NCBI GenBank assembly: GCA_950022655.1
Contig: OX465590.1
Coordinates: 37,957,218-38,021,217 of the forward strand
DNA length: 64,000 bases
DNA from: Alentia gelatinosa
Taxonomy: Eukaryota; Annelida; Polychaeta; Phyllodocida; Polynoidae
Direction: 5' to 3'
Part shown: in pieces, positions 36,405 to 48,254 of the stretch
How the letters are laid out: every line of letters starts with the position of its first letter
Position numbering within the stretch: the first letter of the stretch is position 1
Made by a program: the position numbers and the translations under genes
The notes under the pieces: model-generated
What the model saw: the letters and a program-made list of their open reading frames with translations, nothing else
What the model was told of the DNA's origin: nothing
The model's database searches: none

Positions 36405-38349
36405 TATCTAATCATTTATTAACAATCTATCCTTGTTCATCTTTTTCCTGTGTGTAACCTGATGACTAACACAAAGCACGGGTCTGGACAAATTTATTGA
36501 GTATAGGAAATACGAGATAACGTTTAGAGGTCCATCATAACATACATTAGAGATAAGAGATAGTTCAGGAGCTATTGATGAGGCCTACGGAGTAGGATAG
36601 AATGGAGAGATGAGACTGAAGAGTTTTTGTAGGGTGGGTGGGTGGTTCCTTCTCGTTGGCTGCCCAGGGTTGAAGTGAACGACGGCGGGGTGACGTAGGG
36701 TGACCACGTGTGGGACACGTGACCGGAACGGGTTGAAGGAGTCCCTAGCGACCAGGAGTGAGTCCCTAACGACCGTGCTCAGTTTCACATTAAGTCCAAC
36801 TCTTCAGTTAGCACTAATGTGCAACTATGTTGTAAAGAGATACCAATAAGGTTTATCTGAAAAAACGGAACTGTACGTATTAAAAGACCTACACTGTTAC
36901 CTAGAGTCTATGCCAATTACTTGATAAACACATTGGCTATATCAGTCACTTGATACAGGGATTTAACACTTGCATTCTGACATTATTTCTCCTTTACATT
37001 TTTCTTTAACCTCACAAATTCACAACAATACAATCAATGCACTAAGGCGGCATGTACCTTGAAATTGCGGACCTTACCGAAATTCGTAATAAAAGTTCCG
37101 CCATTTCCAATCCCATGTAGCCATTCTTTTGTAGATGGATAGATACATGCAGTAGGAGACATGTTAATGACTAAAACAAAAGAGTTTACTCATGTTTTTT
37201 TTTGTAGCAACTGTTTATTCCATATGAATTATTATTATATACCTATGCTCAAACTCACTACAAATACGGACTGCTGCTACAGGTGTAATATATTTATCAT
37301 ATAAGCGAGGTACTCAATAATTTCTTGTACAGCTCGCCTTTGGATACACCATACGGAGTGCTTTGAACGTAAAATAACGCAATCTGATTGGACGAGAGTT
37401 GGACAGAAAAGGGGCAGCGGGTAATTTAAAAATGGCGGACGTCGGACATAGTCCGTTCACGCACCGCACCACCCTCGGGTTACGGTACGTGAAGGTCTAA
37501 CAGAGTATGAGTTTGACTGGCCTGCCACCTTTAGTGAGAGGAATTTTGTGGTTGGCTGTACTATTTGACAAGGGGGAATACCGACAGGGACTTAGTCTGC
37601 TTAAGGTCTGTAAGGGTCTGACAGAGCACAGCTCTAATTTGCCAGTTCCTTCTAAAGGCACTGATTGGAGAAAGGAATTTCTAATTTTAGTGGAAACTCA
37701 AGCCTGAGAATACCATGATTCTGGCACTATTCTGGGAATCGTTATAACTCTCCAAGCTGATTTCTTTGGTCCATGCCCAGTAAAAGCTACTCTAGGACCT
37801 CTGCTTGAAGAGTAACATACTGGTTACTGGCAAATCAATCAGGGCAGCTTAGTACCAGCGGAGGTAGGAATCTCTACCTTAAAATGGCAGCGCATAACAG
37901 TCTGAGTTTGAGCCTGTGTGCCCTGGCCCTGGCGACAACAGACTGTACTAGAGTCTACGTCGGACATCGCTTCGATTACGGTAATATTTAGTGGTCAGTT
38001 ATTGTGAACTACAGCATGAAGGACATTGAAATACAGAATACACACATGAATTATGGAATTACTCCGAAATACAGAAGGAATCATCGTGAAAAGCAATATA
38101 ACTGGTCTTATGGACACTGAGAGTCAGTGTCTTGACTACCCTATGGGCCCATAGGCACGGCAGTGGAAGCAGGATACAAAATGTAAACAAAGCAACAAAA
38201 AGTAAACAAACAGAGAAGGACACATTGTTTACACATAAAACTAAAATAATTCAGAATAGATTTTAAGTTCGTTTTTATATTCTGTATTGAAGGTCTCTAC
38301 ACTGGCGTTTTTTCCTTTTTTATTTAAAAAGAAAAGCATAAAACGTTTA
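36405..38349. other. no supported gene
   Basis: A GC-richer patch at 36600-36780 carries a (GGGT)n run and CACGTG sites, but its minus frame has no domain. The plus frame 37507-37707 (66 codons, ATG) is unassigned. Another GC-richer patch is at 37430-37510. Confidence 0.4.
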
Positions 38350-38420
38350 GCCAAGAGCGGAATTCGTACCCCAGTCCTCTCGATTAGGAAGCAAGCACCC
38401 TAACCACTACACCATCAAGG
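38350..38420 (-). pseudogene. tRNA-like pseudogene or SINE head
   Basis: Read on minus, 'ggtgtagtggttagggtgc' is a D-arm/box A. It is followed by an anticodon-like arm with loop TTCCTAA (anticodon would be CCT) closed by 4 of 5 pairs, and a T-arm-like 'gggtacgaattccgc'. The acceptor stem has about three mismatches and box B is imperfect (GTACGAATT), so it is not a functional tRNA. Confidence 0.5.
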
Positions 38421-39186
38421 ATATGACTGTTATGCGGCCAGTTGTTATGATATATATCTTACTATTCACTCTCCCTGCACATATTTCAATACTCTTCACG
38501 TTTTTTAAAATATGCTGGGTATGTAAAGAATGTGCTAGGAGAGTATGTGACCGACTGCGCATGCACCATGGGTTAGGAATAAACATCCGGATGATAATTT
38601 CTTGTACAAGGTGCAGAATTGCCGAACGCCCTGTTAGGTACGATCCATTCATAAGAAATTGTACACAGCCTCCCACACTTCTAATGTGATACGCGATGGC
38701 TGATATGCGGTGGAGAACTCGGGGTAGAGCCCAAAAAGGGCTTCCCCTGGTTTCGGAACCTGCGCTGGGCGATTGAGGTGTGAGAGCGAATCAGGTCAAG
38801 CGTAACGCTTTTTAAATTTTTTTTTATTAGGCGCATTCAAATATACATTTGGTTTTCAATGAGCCTATCTTATCAGGCGTCATCAGCGTAATGCATATCA
38901 ACGAATATTTCCGTACATGAGCCATATGTAGTAACTAGTATTATTGGTAATAATAACAAAGTTAACAAGTGTTGTTGATGATAAATGATAATGATATGGG
39001 ATGGTGATCACTTTTTGTTTTTTTAGGGCAAAATTATATTTCTTACCAGAGCGTAAATTTCTCAAATTTTGTGTCGTTTGCACCAGATCATTTTGAGTAT
39101 CCAGTTCCCTTCCTCTTGGCTGACCCTTAGTTTCTTGACGCATGCGGTGTTGAGACGCTCAAGATGAGACAGTCTCGACACGGTTG

Positions 39187-39230
39187 ATTGGTTCGCGGGA
39201 GCGAATCTGGGTCAACTAGGAGTATATAAG
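39187..39230 (+). promoter_or_regulatory. CCAAT/TATA promoter of the gag-like unit
   Basis: An inverted CCAAT ('gattggttcg', about 39185) lies 35 bp before a strong TATA box 'tatataag' at 39223-39230. Transcription would begin near 39255, just upstream of the first ATG at 39306. The spacing is typical of an RNA polymerase II promoter, here probably that of a retroelement. Confidence 0.65.
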
Positions 39231-40792
39231 GCCCTGTTTTTTTTAGTGGTCTTCACTCTGTGTTCGGAGTGGTGCCTAGCACAACGGGAGTCGGGCGGTA
39301 GCAGCATGGCTGACCGTGCCCCGTTAGCAGAGGGTGAGCGCGAGCTCCCCTCAACGCTGCCCGGATCCTCAGCTTCGGCTGAGCAGGGGGCAGATCTGGA
39401 CGATGATGCTTTGCTCATCGGGTCAGATGATGGTGACTTTGACCTGGAAGGGGACGAGTCCGAGTTCTTCTTGGGGTAACCCGAGATGAACGACCCGGAC
39501 AGGGAAAAAGTCATGAAGGGAAGAAGGCTGAGAGGCTGCCCAGGCCGCTAAGGGTTCTTTGGGTGCCAGTCTAAAGATGAGCTCGGTGAAAACCGAGACC
39601 TCAGACTCGGATGTGGTGATGATAGAGGTCAGGGGTTCCGAATCGGAGCGCGAGACGTCGAGGCGAGGCCGAGCCCGCCCGCATCGTCGTTCTCTGGGGA
39701 AGACCCCTGAGCAGACCGAGTCCGGGCCTGTGGTTTCAACCCAGAGCCTGAAAGAAATGTTGGCTGGGATCCCGGATCCCAAGATGCGTACCGTGGTACA
39801 GTCAATGTACCAGCATTGGACTCCTCCTAAGGAGAAGCCGGCGGAAACCGGGACCTTTTTGGCCCCGGGTCCGGTGGCCAAAGCTGAGAGGGCTGAGGCT
39901 GGGGCAGAGACTGCCATGGAGACTGATTCTTCAGTTGGGGGCGACTCTGTGACAATGGAGCTGTCTAGAAAAGGTGATAAACCGGGGTCACAGCCGGCTA
40001 AACCTGCGCAGGAGAACTCCGGGGGTAAAACTGAGGTGTCAAAACCTAAGGATGCTTCCGGCTCTGAATCAAAACAGCAAAGGAAGTGACTCTGTCGCGC
40101 TGCACGGGTACGGGCTGAGGCGGAGTTGGCAGAGAAGGAACGCCGGCTAGACTCGCGTGACTCGGGCAAGGTGAAAACCAAACCCGAGAAGCAAGGGAAG
40201 AACCTCCACGGGTGCCACGGGTGGGGACGGGGAAAAGTGTTGGGGAACTGAGATGGATAAGGCTAAACCCCTGTCCGGATCTGACCCTGATAGTGATGGC
40301 GGTGATTTCCAGCCTGGCGTAAAGCGGGCTGGAAAGAGAAAGGTGGCTAGCCAGCTGCCGGGCTTTTTGCTGGGCAAGACTTACACTTGCCTGGAGGATC
40401 TCCGTCATGGGAACCGGCATTATATACCAAATGGTGTCAGTCTAGATGGAACCTCGGACGACGAGGAATGGTTGGTAGAAGAAGGCTCTCCCAACACCTA
40501 GTACATCAACCGGGTGCGAGGAGTGTCAAGCGTTAGCCTCCTTAAGTACGACGATCAGGTGAAAGACCGGATTGCGTATGCATGGCACAAGTTCGGTAAC
40601 GGCGATCATTGTGTCTTTGTCAGTTGCCATGGGACGGACAAGAAATTGTCACCGACCTACGCGACGGCGGGTCGTTATGCTAGGCATCTCGTCGAGGTCC
40701 ACCTAGCCGAGCGGCCATGGCTACAGTGTCTGGGTAAGAAGGGTGGTTCTTGCCAGGCCAGGTGTGCCAGCTCGCGGCGATCGTGTCTTGTT

Positions 40793-42905
40793 TTTTTTTT
40801 TTTTTTTTTATATTTGCAGACAATTCACCCTGTTGGGCGGTTTTACATTGTTGCTTGCCTTCATATGGCTAAGCCATCTTCAAAGCTCATCTACAGTTTT
40901 TCTAAGTTATAAGAAGAGATATATAAATATTGTCATAAGCTGTTGATATGATATTGATGGGATGTGATGGTATGGTTCTAGTGACTGTTATGCTGTGCAT
41001 ATAGATGATGATCTTACATAGTTTATGCTACATATAGTTTCATTGCCTTTTTAAAGGCTGCCTTGCCATCTATGTTTTTAATGTCAACAGGGAGTTCATT
41101 CCAGAGGGTCTGACCTCTATATGCTGGAGCTTTCTTGTAAAATTCACTGCCCGGCCTACGGCGCTTAATGATCAGAGCCCGATTTTGAAGCCGTTGAAGT
41201 TTATTCAACCAACACTGGTTGGCCCCACCTGTGAATATGGCGCTGTAATCCAATGTCGGCAGAATAGCATGCTTGTAGAACTTTATCGCTACTTGGCATG
41301 ACATCAAGTGTCTATGCTTGTTAGAAGTGAACAGCTTCTGGTTCATTTTCTTTATCAAACCTATCGCGTGTTTCTCAAAATTCAGTGCTGAGTCAATATC
41401 CACTCCTAAATATGGGTAACTATGGACTCTGCTCAACTCAGTCATGTTAACAACGCTGACGACACCTAGTCTTTTCAGTTTAACAGGAGGCCCCAACCAA
41501 CATATTTTAGTCTTTTTCTGATTTACCGTTAACACATTTGTTTCTGCCCATGTCATAAAATTGTCCATATTATGTTGTAGGATCTCCTGTACACTTCTGG
41601 GGTTCTTTCCAGATGCGTAGAAAACAAGGTCATCAGCGTATAGTGCAAATTTCACTCTATCAAAAAGTTCACAGAGGTCATTGATGTAGTAAATAAACAA
41701 CAGGGGTCCGAGCACGGACCCCTGTGGTACTCCATACTCAATGGCACTCCAGTTAGACACTTTATCACCGAACCGGATTCTTTGTTTTAGGAGCGAAGCC
41801 ATAGGTTGTAATTTTCGGGAATACCCAACTTCAAAATTTTTTCTAACAGGCGACCATGATGCACGCTGTCGAAGGCCTTGCGGATGTCTATGTATATAGC
41901 CCCGACAACTTCTTTTTGATCGCGTACCAGATACATGTTATTCACTACCTGATAGTGAATAACGTCGATCGTGCCCCTCTCTTTTCTATAGCCAAATTGT
42001 TGATTGGACAGCAGATGGTTTTGCTCAAGTACAATACTAAGGTAACTATGCATGATTTGTTCAGCTAGTTTGGCTGGTGTTGGCAGTATTGAAATTGGGC
42101 GCCAATTGTTGGGATCGTGTTTACTGCCCGCCTTTGGGAGGGGTGTGATTGTAGCTACTTTCCACTCGTCTGGAAAAATGCCTGCATCGAAGGAGCGCTG
42201 GTATAGGTATTCAAACTCCTCAAGAGCAATTATCATATAATCTTTGAGAACGGAACACCTTACATGGTCAAGACCAGAAGAGCCTAAATAGTTTGTCCTT
42301 ACCAACCTCTATCCAGTTTGGGATCAGGTCATCATGTGTGATGATTTTATGTGAATCGTCAACATGTTTCACGTCGTCAGTTATATCATTGACCAGTTAT
42401 TTTCCTATTCTCGAGAAGAAATCATTGAGAAAATCAGATGCTGACTCAGGTGCAATTTTCTCCTTTGTCACAGGGTCTATGAACAATGGGGGCGTGGTGG
42501 TCGAGCGCGGGTTAATGACCTGATTTAACTCGTGCCAGAACTTCTTGGGGTTATCAATGTTTTCATCTAATCTATCGTTAATACAGTCTGATTTGGACTG
42601 CCTAATTGATGCTCTCACCTGTTTTTTTAGTTTCATCGCTCGTTCAAGATTGTTGGGGTTTCTGTAAGTGTTGAATTGGTGCAATTCATGATCTCTCTCA
42701 TAGATTAATGTTCTAATTTTGTCTGTCATCCAAATATTATTACGATCTTTCATGCTCCAACTTTTTATAGGACAATAGTAGTCCAGGTAGTCAGTTAGTT
42801 GTTGTTTTAGGAATGACCATAGTTTGTTTGGGTCATCCATTTGCCAAAATTCATTCCAGTCTACGTTCAGTAGCCAGTCTGAGAGATTCATTTGCGTGTG
42901 GTTTT
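40793..42905 (-). mobile_element. non-LTR retrotransposon inserted in the gag-like gene
   Basis: Minus-strand insertion with a T19 run (A tail) at 40791-40809. Flanks 'tgtcttgtt' (40784-40792) and 'tgtattgtt' (42906-42914) form a probable 9-bp target duplication with one mismatch. The element is 5' truncated upstream of the RT, with no endonuclease visible. The host zinc-finger coding sequence resumes in phase on the far side. Confidence 0.85.
41023..42891 (-). pseudogene. LINE reverse transcriptase ORF2 (two frameshifts)
   Basis: Three minus frames: 42891-42397 (pre-RT region), 42305-41787 and 41802-41023. RT motifs are all visible: 'WRPISILP', 'QQFGYRKERGT', motif A YIDIRKAFDSVHHG, motif B VPQGSVLGPLLF and motif C YADD. 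The C-terminus has 'LPTLDY', 'LQRLQNRAL' and 'YRGQTLWNELPVDI', then a stop close to 41023. Frameshifts near 42350 and 41795 make it non-functional, but the catalytic aspartates remain. CR1/Jockey-group affinity is inferred from motif style. Confidence 0.9.
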
Positions 42906-45011
42906 TGTATTGTTCGGCACATCGCCTGGGAGCACCGAATTGCTGGAGCTGCAGCGCAGGAGCGGGTCATGAACCTTTGGCAGAGGTTCAATGACCTGGC
43001 TTCCGATGCTCAGAAAGGCAGACTGGAGCCCAAAACTTGCGTGACAGACGGTCGGTTGTTCAAGATCGGATGGAAGAAGAATCCCGGCTGGTACGGGACT
43101 CTGATGCTGTCCGGCTCGGATCATCGCCGTATGACACAAGAGTCGAGAAACAAACGGTCCCATAGCCGGGAACCGTCGAAGGGTTCCTCGAAGGTTAGAC
43201 GGCGGGTGAAGCAGTTGCCGCCGTCCTCATCCAGCGAGGATGACGCTTCTGGTAAACCTGCCAGAAAACCCCAAGAGAAGTCGGCCCCTAGTAGGCACAC
43301 CATCGCTGACATGGTGGAAGCTGCCTACCAGGCTACGCCGAGTTTGGCTGAAGGACTAAACCTCCTGTCAGAAAAAGGTGACGGAAATGTTCTAACTGCT
43401 TCCAAAGCAGGCGGACCCGTGGAGAAACCGGCTGGGACTCGTCCTAGCACAAGCCTCCCGGGAGTGACTCCGCTCACCGAGAAGAAGGGTGCTACCCAGG
43501 CGCCCGAGAAAGTTCGGATTGAAGAGGCCTTTCCGGCACTCCCACCTCCAGCCAACCCGGTCCCTGAGGTGAAGAAGAAGCCAACAACAAAGCCTCCCGC
43601 TGAGTCGAAGGTGACTTCCTCTCCCTGTGCGATCCCTGTTGAATACGTCCAGCGGGCGGGTCAACTTGAGTCGCACAAAGGCAGCACGTTGGAAGGCCGC
43701 GTCCGAGAGGGCGCTAGGTCTCTCCATGAGAGCCTTGTTAAGGAGCTGGTAAACCTGGCCCGGTACGAGGTGAGGGAAGCCACAAAAGGCCTGGCTACGC
43801 GGTATGCAGCGGACTTAGAAAACCTGCGTATTGCGAAAACCACGGCCCAGTCGAGGTTTGCCCGGGCGGAAGCCCAGACCCATCGCCAAGATGAGCGTTG
43901 TCTTCGGCATTTGGGTATGTCGCTCTATGACATCGGTGATGACCCGCAAGCCCTTGAGGAAGCGTGGTTGGCCCGACAACGGAGCCGTGGGAGATTGCTC
44001 CAGTTCACCACGGAAGGACCAGACCCGACATGTCAGCAACTCGCTGACATGTTAGGGTGGTACGGAATCTTTTTAGATACCGGACAGACTGCTCTGCAGC
44101 AGTTGATGTCTCAGCTACAGCCGGCAACGGTGCTGAGTGTGCTGCGACCAGAGCGGAGTGTCACGGTAATGTCGGTTCCTCCGACTACTACAGTGCTCAG
44201 TGAGTCGAAAGTTGTCGACCTCAAAACGTCCTCCGACGAGGATGTTTAGGGTGGATGACGGCCGTCTTGACTGGCGCCTGGAAGGCCGGGAATGCGCCGT
44301 CTGAACTCGGAACCAGTAGAGCTAACAACTCTCCCGGGACCGAGGTCAGACAGGTTTGGGAAGTACCCAGGTAGGGGAAAATATTTTTTTCCCTACCTAG
44401 CCGCTTTCATGATGATCTTCCGAAGTCCATAACTTGATTTCGGCAGATCATTGATTGACTCCTCATGTATTAACTACACGTTCTTACATGAGGAACACCC
44501 ACACTGGGAAACTCGTTTTGCAGTGGCAGGGGTGTTTAGGGGCCTTCTGAGTGGAAGCCTTTTTTCAGCAACCGCGAGGATGGCTGGGAGGGGTAGATGG
44601 AAAGTTTGGAGTCGCCTAAGAGAAGCAATCCCGGGTTGGGGCTGAGGAAAGTCGACAACGACTTCCCAGAGGCACAACCTTGGTTTCAGGCTGCTGAAGG
44701 TTCTTCCGATGGTCAAGCCCGTAATATGCTCCCATCATGAAAACCTCCGCCTGCGGTGTGGACTCTGTCCATACCTGTACGGATAAGGAAGGCTACACCT
44801 CCCTGGTATAGATCTGACTTACCAGGTCTGTGTCGGAACCGAGTTCGTCGACTCGACAGTGAGATAGTAGACGTCATACCTGCTTCGTTGGATGACGCCG
44901 ACTATTTCTACCTTGGGTCGATGATCGTAAGTTCTGAATCCGGCTGAAATTGGGGCCTTAACTGGTGCTCGATTTCAAGCCGAGGTACATATGCCAGTAT
45001 AGCTGGAGCCG

Positions 45012-45017
45012 AATAAA
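45012..45017 (+). terminator. AATAAA polyadenylation signal
   Basis: AATAAA in 'gccgaataaaagaag', about 760 bp after the last stop of the gag-like frame and on the same strand as its TATA box. It could define the 3' end of that transcription unit. Confidence 0.4.
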
Positions 45018-45027
45018 AGAAGACTGA

Positions 45028-45459
45028 TACCACACACTTTTACTAGGTGGATGGAGAAATGTTTTTGCCTTTTGGCCATTACTTCCGTATTCGGAAACAT
45101 TCATTCAGGAGTTGAGCGAGGCTGACCCTTCTTCGTCATATGGACATCAACTGGAAACAGTGGGAAGCCCAGCACCCGCCGGCATCGGGCTGAATGCAGT
45201 AGGTCTGCAACGCCGGTGGGCCCGCTGGGCTCGATACTCCAAGACACAAAGGAGAACGACAGATCACCTGCCGGGAGCCCTCCAGGACTTGAACAAGATC
45301 CGGAACAGCTGGAGGCGGGGTGCTCGACAGGCCGGGCTGACCACCTGTAGGTCTGCGACTGTTGAGTCTTCCCCGCCCAACGCTCAAGAACGCGCTCCCC
45401 GGAACAAGATGGGTGAATATCACATTTTTCAAAAGGTGCTAGCGAGCCTAGTCCTTTAA
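45028..45459 (+). CDS. unassigned 143-codon open frame in the GC-rich block
   Basis: The frame is open from after a TGA at 45025 to a TAA at 45457-45459 and has no early ATG (an in-frame TTG lies at 45112). The translation is rich in Arg, Pro and Ala, with a Trp-Ala-Arg-Trp-Ala-Arg stretch and an Arg-rich centre. It shares the GC-rich character of the gag-like region and could be a leftover of its downstream part. I do not recognise it. Confidence 0.25.
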   Translation, partial: YHTLLLGGWRNVFAFWPLLPYSETFIQELSEADPSSSYGHQLETVGSPAPAGIGLNAVGLQRRWARWARYSKTQRRTTDHLPGALQDLNKIRNSWRRGARQAGLTTCRSATVESSPPNAQERAPRNKMGEYHIFQKVLASLVL

Positions 45460-46027
45460 TCTTCTTCCTTCTTCGCTGGTTGCGTGGTGAGCTATATCGG
45501 GGTGTATCAGAACCACGGTACCTTTTTTATGCACCTTCCCAACACGTTATTACGCGCTACGATATGCCTCCCGACACGCTACGATATGGTAATTTTGTAT
45601 CGGCTTGTGTCGGCTTTGGTGGGTGCAGGGTCTAAGGAAGTGCTACGGTGGAGTAACTGTTGGAAGAAAATAACTGTGTTATTCGTAATAAAAGTGTACA
45701 CACTAAAAGATGAAAATTATACACTCACTCATCAATTATTGAGTCTCCTTCCAAAGCATCCGCATTTGATATTTGGTTGGAAATAACAGAAGACAAGTGC
45801 TGCAGACTTGAATGAGCCATGACCTTGTTGAAATGCAAGGAGAATGAGTGGAAAGATATTGAATATAGTTGAAAAGCCATAAAGAGGAAATTAGTAGCAA
45901 TTAAAGACCCCTGCACTTACCTCACTGAGCATCCCCTACATTAATAAGAGAATCTATAACGCTGTCATTTGAGATTAAGGTACATAAAAGTAGGGTTCCC
46001 CTATTAAATCTTTCCTTTCTACATACT
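45460..46027. other. no supported gene
   Basis: Return to AT-rich DNA. A short repeated motif 'cgctacgatatg' occurs at 45556 and 45578. No domain in either strand. Confidence 0.4.
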
Positions 46028-46632
46028 TTTAATTTTTTTTTATTATTATTATTTTTTATTTATCACAAAATTCACCATGGTTGGTGGTCTTCCATTTTGG
46101 AACGTGTACAACCAGTCTCATAGGTTATGTATAACCTATGAGACAATGTCGATACAAGAGAGATAAATATGTATATATATGCAATACAATATTATATAAC
46201 ATGGATTGAATACGATACATGGTATTTGTGAATATGAGATGAGTATGAGATGGGGACAAGTTAGTTTGCTTCGTCTCTACTTTCTGTATTGATTAAACAA
46301 TTTGTATAGCCCATGTACCCAAGTAGTCCATACGTACGGGCGTAACTTGTAGTTTTCAATATTGATTTAAACGATTGTTTTGTGTCGGCAAGCTTCAAAT
46401 TCATTGCTTGCTCGTTCCATAACTTTCGACCTCGGTAAGCTGGGGATAATTTATAATGTTCCGTCCTAGGCTTATGTAATTTGAATAGCCTTTGGTTATC
46501 TGAGCGTAAACTTCTACCGTTAGTAGCCACTTTTATATGGTTTTTGATACAATATAAAGATATATAAATATGAAAATGCCCCTTTGAATTATTACCCACC
46601 GTATGTGGGCATAGATAAGAAAATGTTGTCAT
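46028..46632 (-). pseudogene. LINE ORF2 3' fragment
   Basis: The minus frame 46632-46261 ends with His-Tyr-Lys-Leu-Ser-Pro-Ala-Tyr-Arg-Gly-Arg, Leu-Trp-Asn-Glu, then Lys-Gln-Ser-Phe-Lys-Ser. This parallels 'KAPAYRGQTLWNEL' of the LINE at 41023. T-rich sequence at 46029-46062 may be its A tail. Only the C-terminus is left. Confidence 0.65.
46115..46144. repeat. perfect 14-bp inverted repeat
   Basis: 'gtctcataggttat', 2-bp spacer, 'ataacctatgagac'. Lies in the untranslated tail of the LINE fragment. Confidence 0.85.
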
Positions 46633-46634
46633 AT

Positions 46635-46840
46635 CTGCTCTAGTGATAGGGGAATAGTGTGCTCAACTCAATTGAATGTCCCCATGATAAGGGAATGACT
46701 CATATATGTGTTAGATTTGTTCTAGTGATAGGGGAATAGTGAACTGAACTCTATTGAATGTCCCCATTATAAAGGAATGACTCTTATATGTGTATTATCG
46801 GCTCTAGTGATAAGAACATAGTGTGCTGAACTCTGGTTAT
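46635..46840 (+). repeat. tandem repeat, about 83-bp unit, 2.5 copies
   Basis: Units share 'tctagtgataggggaatagt', 'ctcaattgaatgtccccat' and 'ggaatgactc'. The copies diverge by a few bases. Confidence 0.75.
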
Positions 46841-47057
46841 TACGGTAAAGGCAGGGAAGAATCTTCAGATAGCTGGCCAGCAGAAGATACTGTGTCTGCA
46901 GAGGGCTGAAGACCAGCAGCTACGTATTGAGACCCCAAACATGTCTCCAGACAAACCGTTCCTGATGTTCCCAACACGCCAGCCAGTGTCCACGTCTCAC
47001 ATCAAAAGGGGTTTGGACAGCACTCTTAGGGGGTGCAGACCTGCAAGAAATAAAATT
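46830..47057 (+). CDS. possible exon, 76 open codons
   Basis: An open stretch with GC-richer composition than its neighbours, reading Lys-Asn-Leu-Gln-Ile-Ala-Gly-Gln-Gln, then Arg-Ile-Glu-Thr-Pro-Asn-Met-Ser-Pro-Asp and a basic end, before a TGA at 47058. The amino-acid mix looks like real protein. There is no clear splice acceptor or donor ('ggcag' at 46850-46854 is a weak acceptor). It could be an isolated host exon, a fragment of a gene, or chance. No family assigned. Confidence 0.25.
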
Positions 47058-47060
47058 TGA

Positions 47061-47933
47061 ATACATATGAATAACTATGAAAAGAGGGTACTGTTTTTCA
47101 GAGAAGGATGTGTTTATTAATTGTGATAGAAAAAGAGTGACCATTTTGGAGAAAGAAAGAGTGACCATGAATGCAAAGTGTTCCTCAGACCCGATCACTG
47201 TTGGACTGTTATCATGACTGTTTGAGTGAGGCCCATTCAAAAAAAGAAAGAGTCTCACTACAAGAGAAAATCATGAAATTTGGGAATTAGATATAAGAGA
47301 CCTGCAGAGGTTGGAGTCTAAAATTGACATTTGGAACTGCCACTGAAATATATCATTATGCAAATGGCTCTTTAGCAATAATAAGAGGATTTAAACAAAA
47401 AAAAACACCTACATACGGGTGATCTATAGTCTTAAACCCCACACATAAGGCTATTTTGTGGCGTTATTCATTATTCATGAATTTATATCTGTTGATGTGA
47501 GTGAATTTCTGAAGTAAATATGTGATATTGTGAAGACTGAAATTGGAAGAAATTAGAGCAGAGGAAATGACATAAATTTGAAAGAACAAATTTTGCCACA
47601 AGGGCTGGATGGATTTATTCCAAAGAAAAACGAAAATGAGAGACGATATTAAGGGAAATGAATTTTTACATGTGATTCTCCTTTATTATGTACATGTATT
47701 TATTCCCTGCTTTATATGTGATACTTTTGGAGATAAAAAAACAACCTAGGGTGTGTAGGTGCTGCCTATGTTGTGAGTGGAATGAGTGTGTGTGCGATAG
47801 GGAATTTTTGCAATAATTCTAGGGGAGTATGAATATATACATGGGCAGGATAAATTTATTTCCCCTTTTTATATTTATATTTATGCAATACAGTTTTCCA
47901 TAACCCCTAGAAATATTGTATAAATAAGAAGAA
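47061..47933. other. no supported gene
   Basis: AT-rich with no domain. A run of A at 47396-47407. Confidence 0.4.
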
Positions 47934-48254
47934 ATGAACGTATCTCTCACACCCAGTGACAAGGCTATAACTCCAAGAAATAAAAGACTACAACAGAGTA
48001 TGAACGGAAAAATTGACACTCCTAAACAACCCAAAGAGACACCAAAAAAAGACACACCAGTGAACCACCGATCTGATAAACCATCTGCTACCGTCAAAAT
48101 TACTATCAACAACAGCCCTGAACAATCAACATCTACAAACCAGAAGGAACTCAGAATAAAAGTGACAACAAGACGATCAACGACGGAGAAGGACAGACGC
48201 CCCAGACTCGGAAAGATGGAACCAGCACCAGAGAAGGCTCAAAGGCCCAACTGA
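47934..48254 (+). CDS. hypothetical basic 106-residue protein
   Basis: ATG at 47934, TGA after 106 codons. Composition is Lys, Thr, Pro, Ser and Gln-rich with no hydrophobic core, suggesting a disordered or low-complexity polypeptide. Such sequences occur in ORF1 of retroelements, and a Penelope-like or hammerhead motif lies 420 bp downstream, but the link is speculative. May be non-coding. Confidence 0.25.
   Translation: MNVSLTPSDKAITPRNKRLQQSMNGKIDTPKQPKETPKKDTPVNHRSDKPSATVKITINNSPEQSTSTNQKELRIKVTTRRSTTEKDRRPRLGKMEPAPEKAQRPN

Larger units (their letters stand above)
39306..44249 (+). pseudogene. GC-rich zinc-finger gag-like reading frame, split by a LINE
   Basis: A broken plus-strand coding region with composition unlike its surroundings. 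Pieces: 39306-39479 (acidic N-terminus), 39559-40250 (in-frame TGA at 40087, probably a CGA to TGA change), 40253-40790 (in-frame TAG at 40499), then 42906-44249. The third piece contains Cys-Val-Phe-Val-Ser-Cys and later His-Leu-Val-Glu-Val-His, a C2H2-like finger. A second Cys-rich/His-x4-His finger spans the LINE junction. The last piece is basic and Ser-rich, then Pro-rich, then a helical Arg/Glu-rich stretch and an acidic C-terminus. No protease or RT follows. It could be the gag of an LTR element or a captured host gene. I do not recognise the family. Confidence 0.55.

Noticed and set aside
36585..36788. 67-codon minus frame in a GC-richer patch
   Set aside because: No domain, no splice or promoter signal; composition alone is not enough.
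39120..39180. Left LTR of the gag-like unit
   Set aside because: TG...CA-like bits exist ('tgttgagac', 'gtctcgaca'), but no matching copy is found downstream of 44249.
39423..40181. 252-codon minus frame
   Set aside because: Antisense of the GC-rich gag-like frame; long only because GC-rich DNA has few stops.
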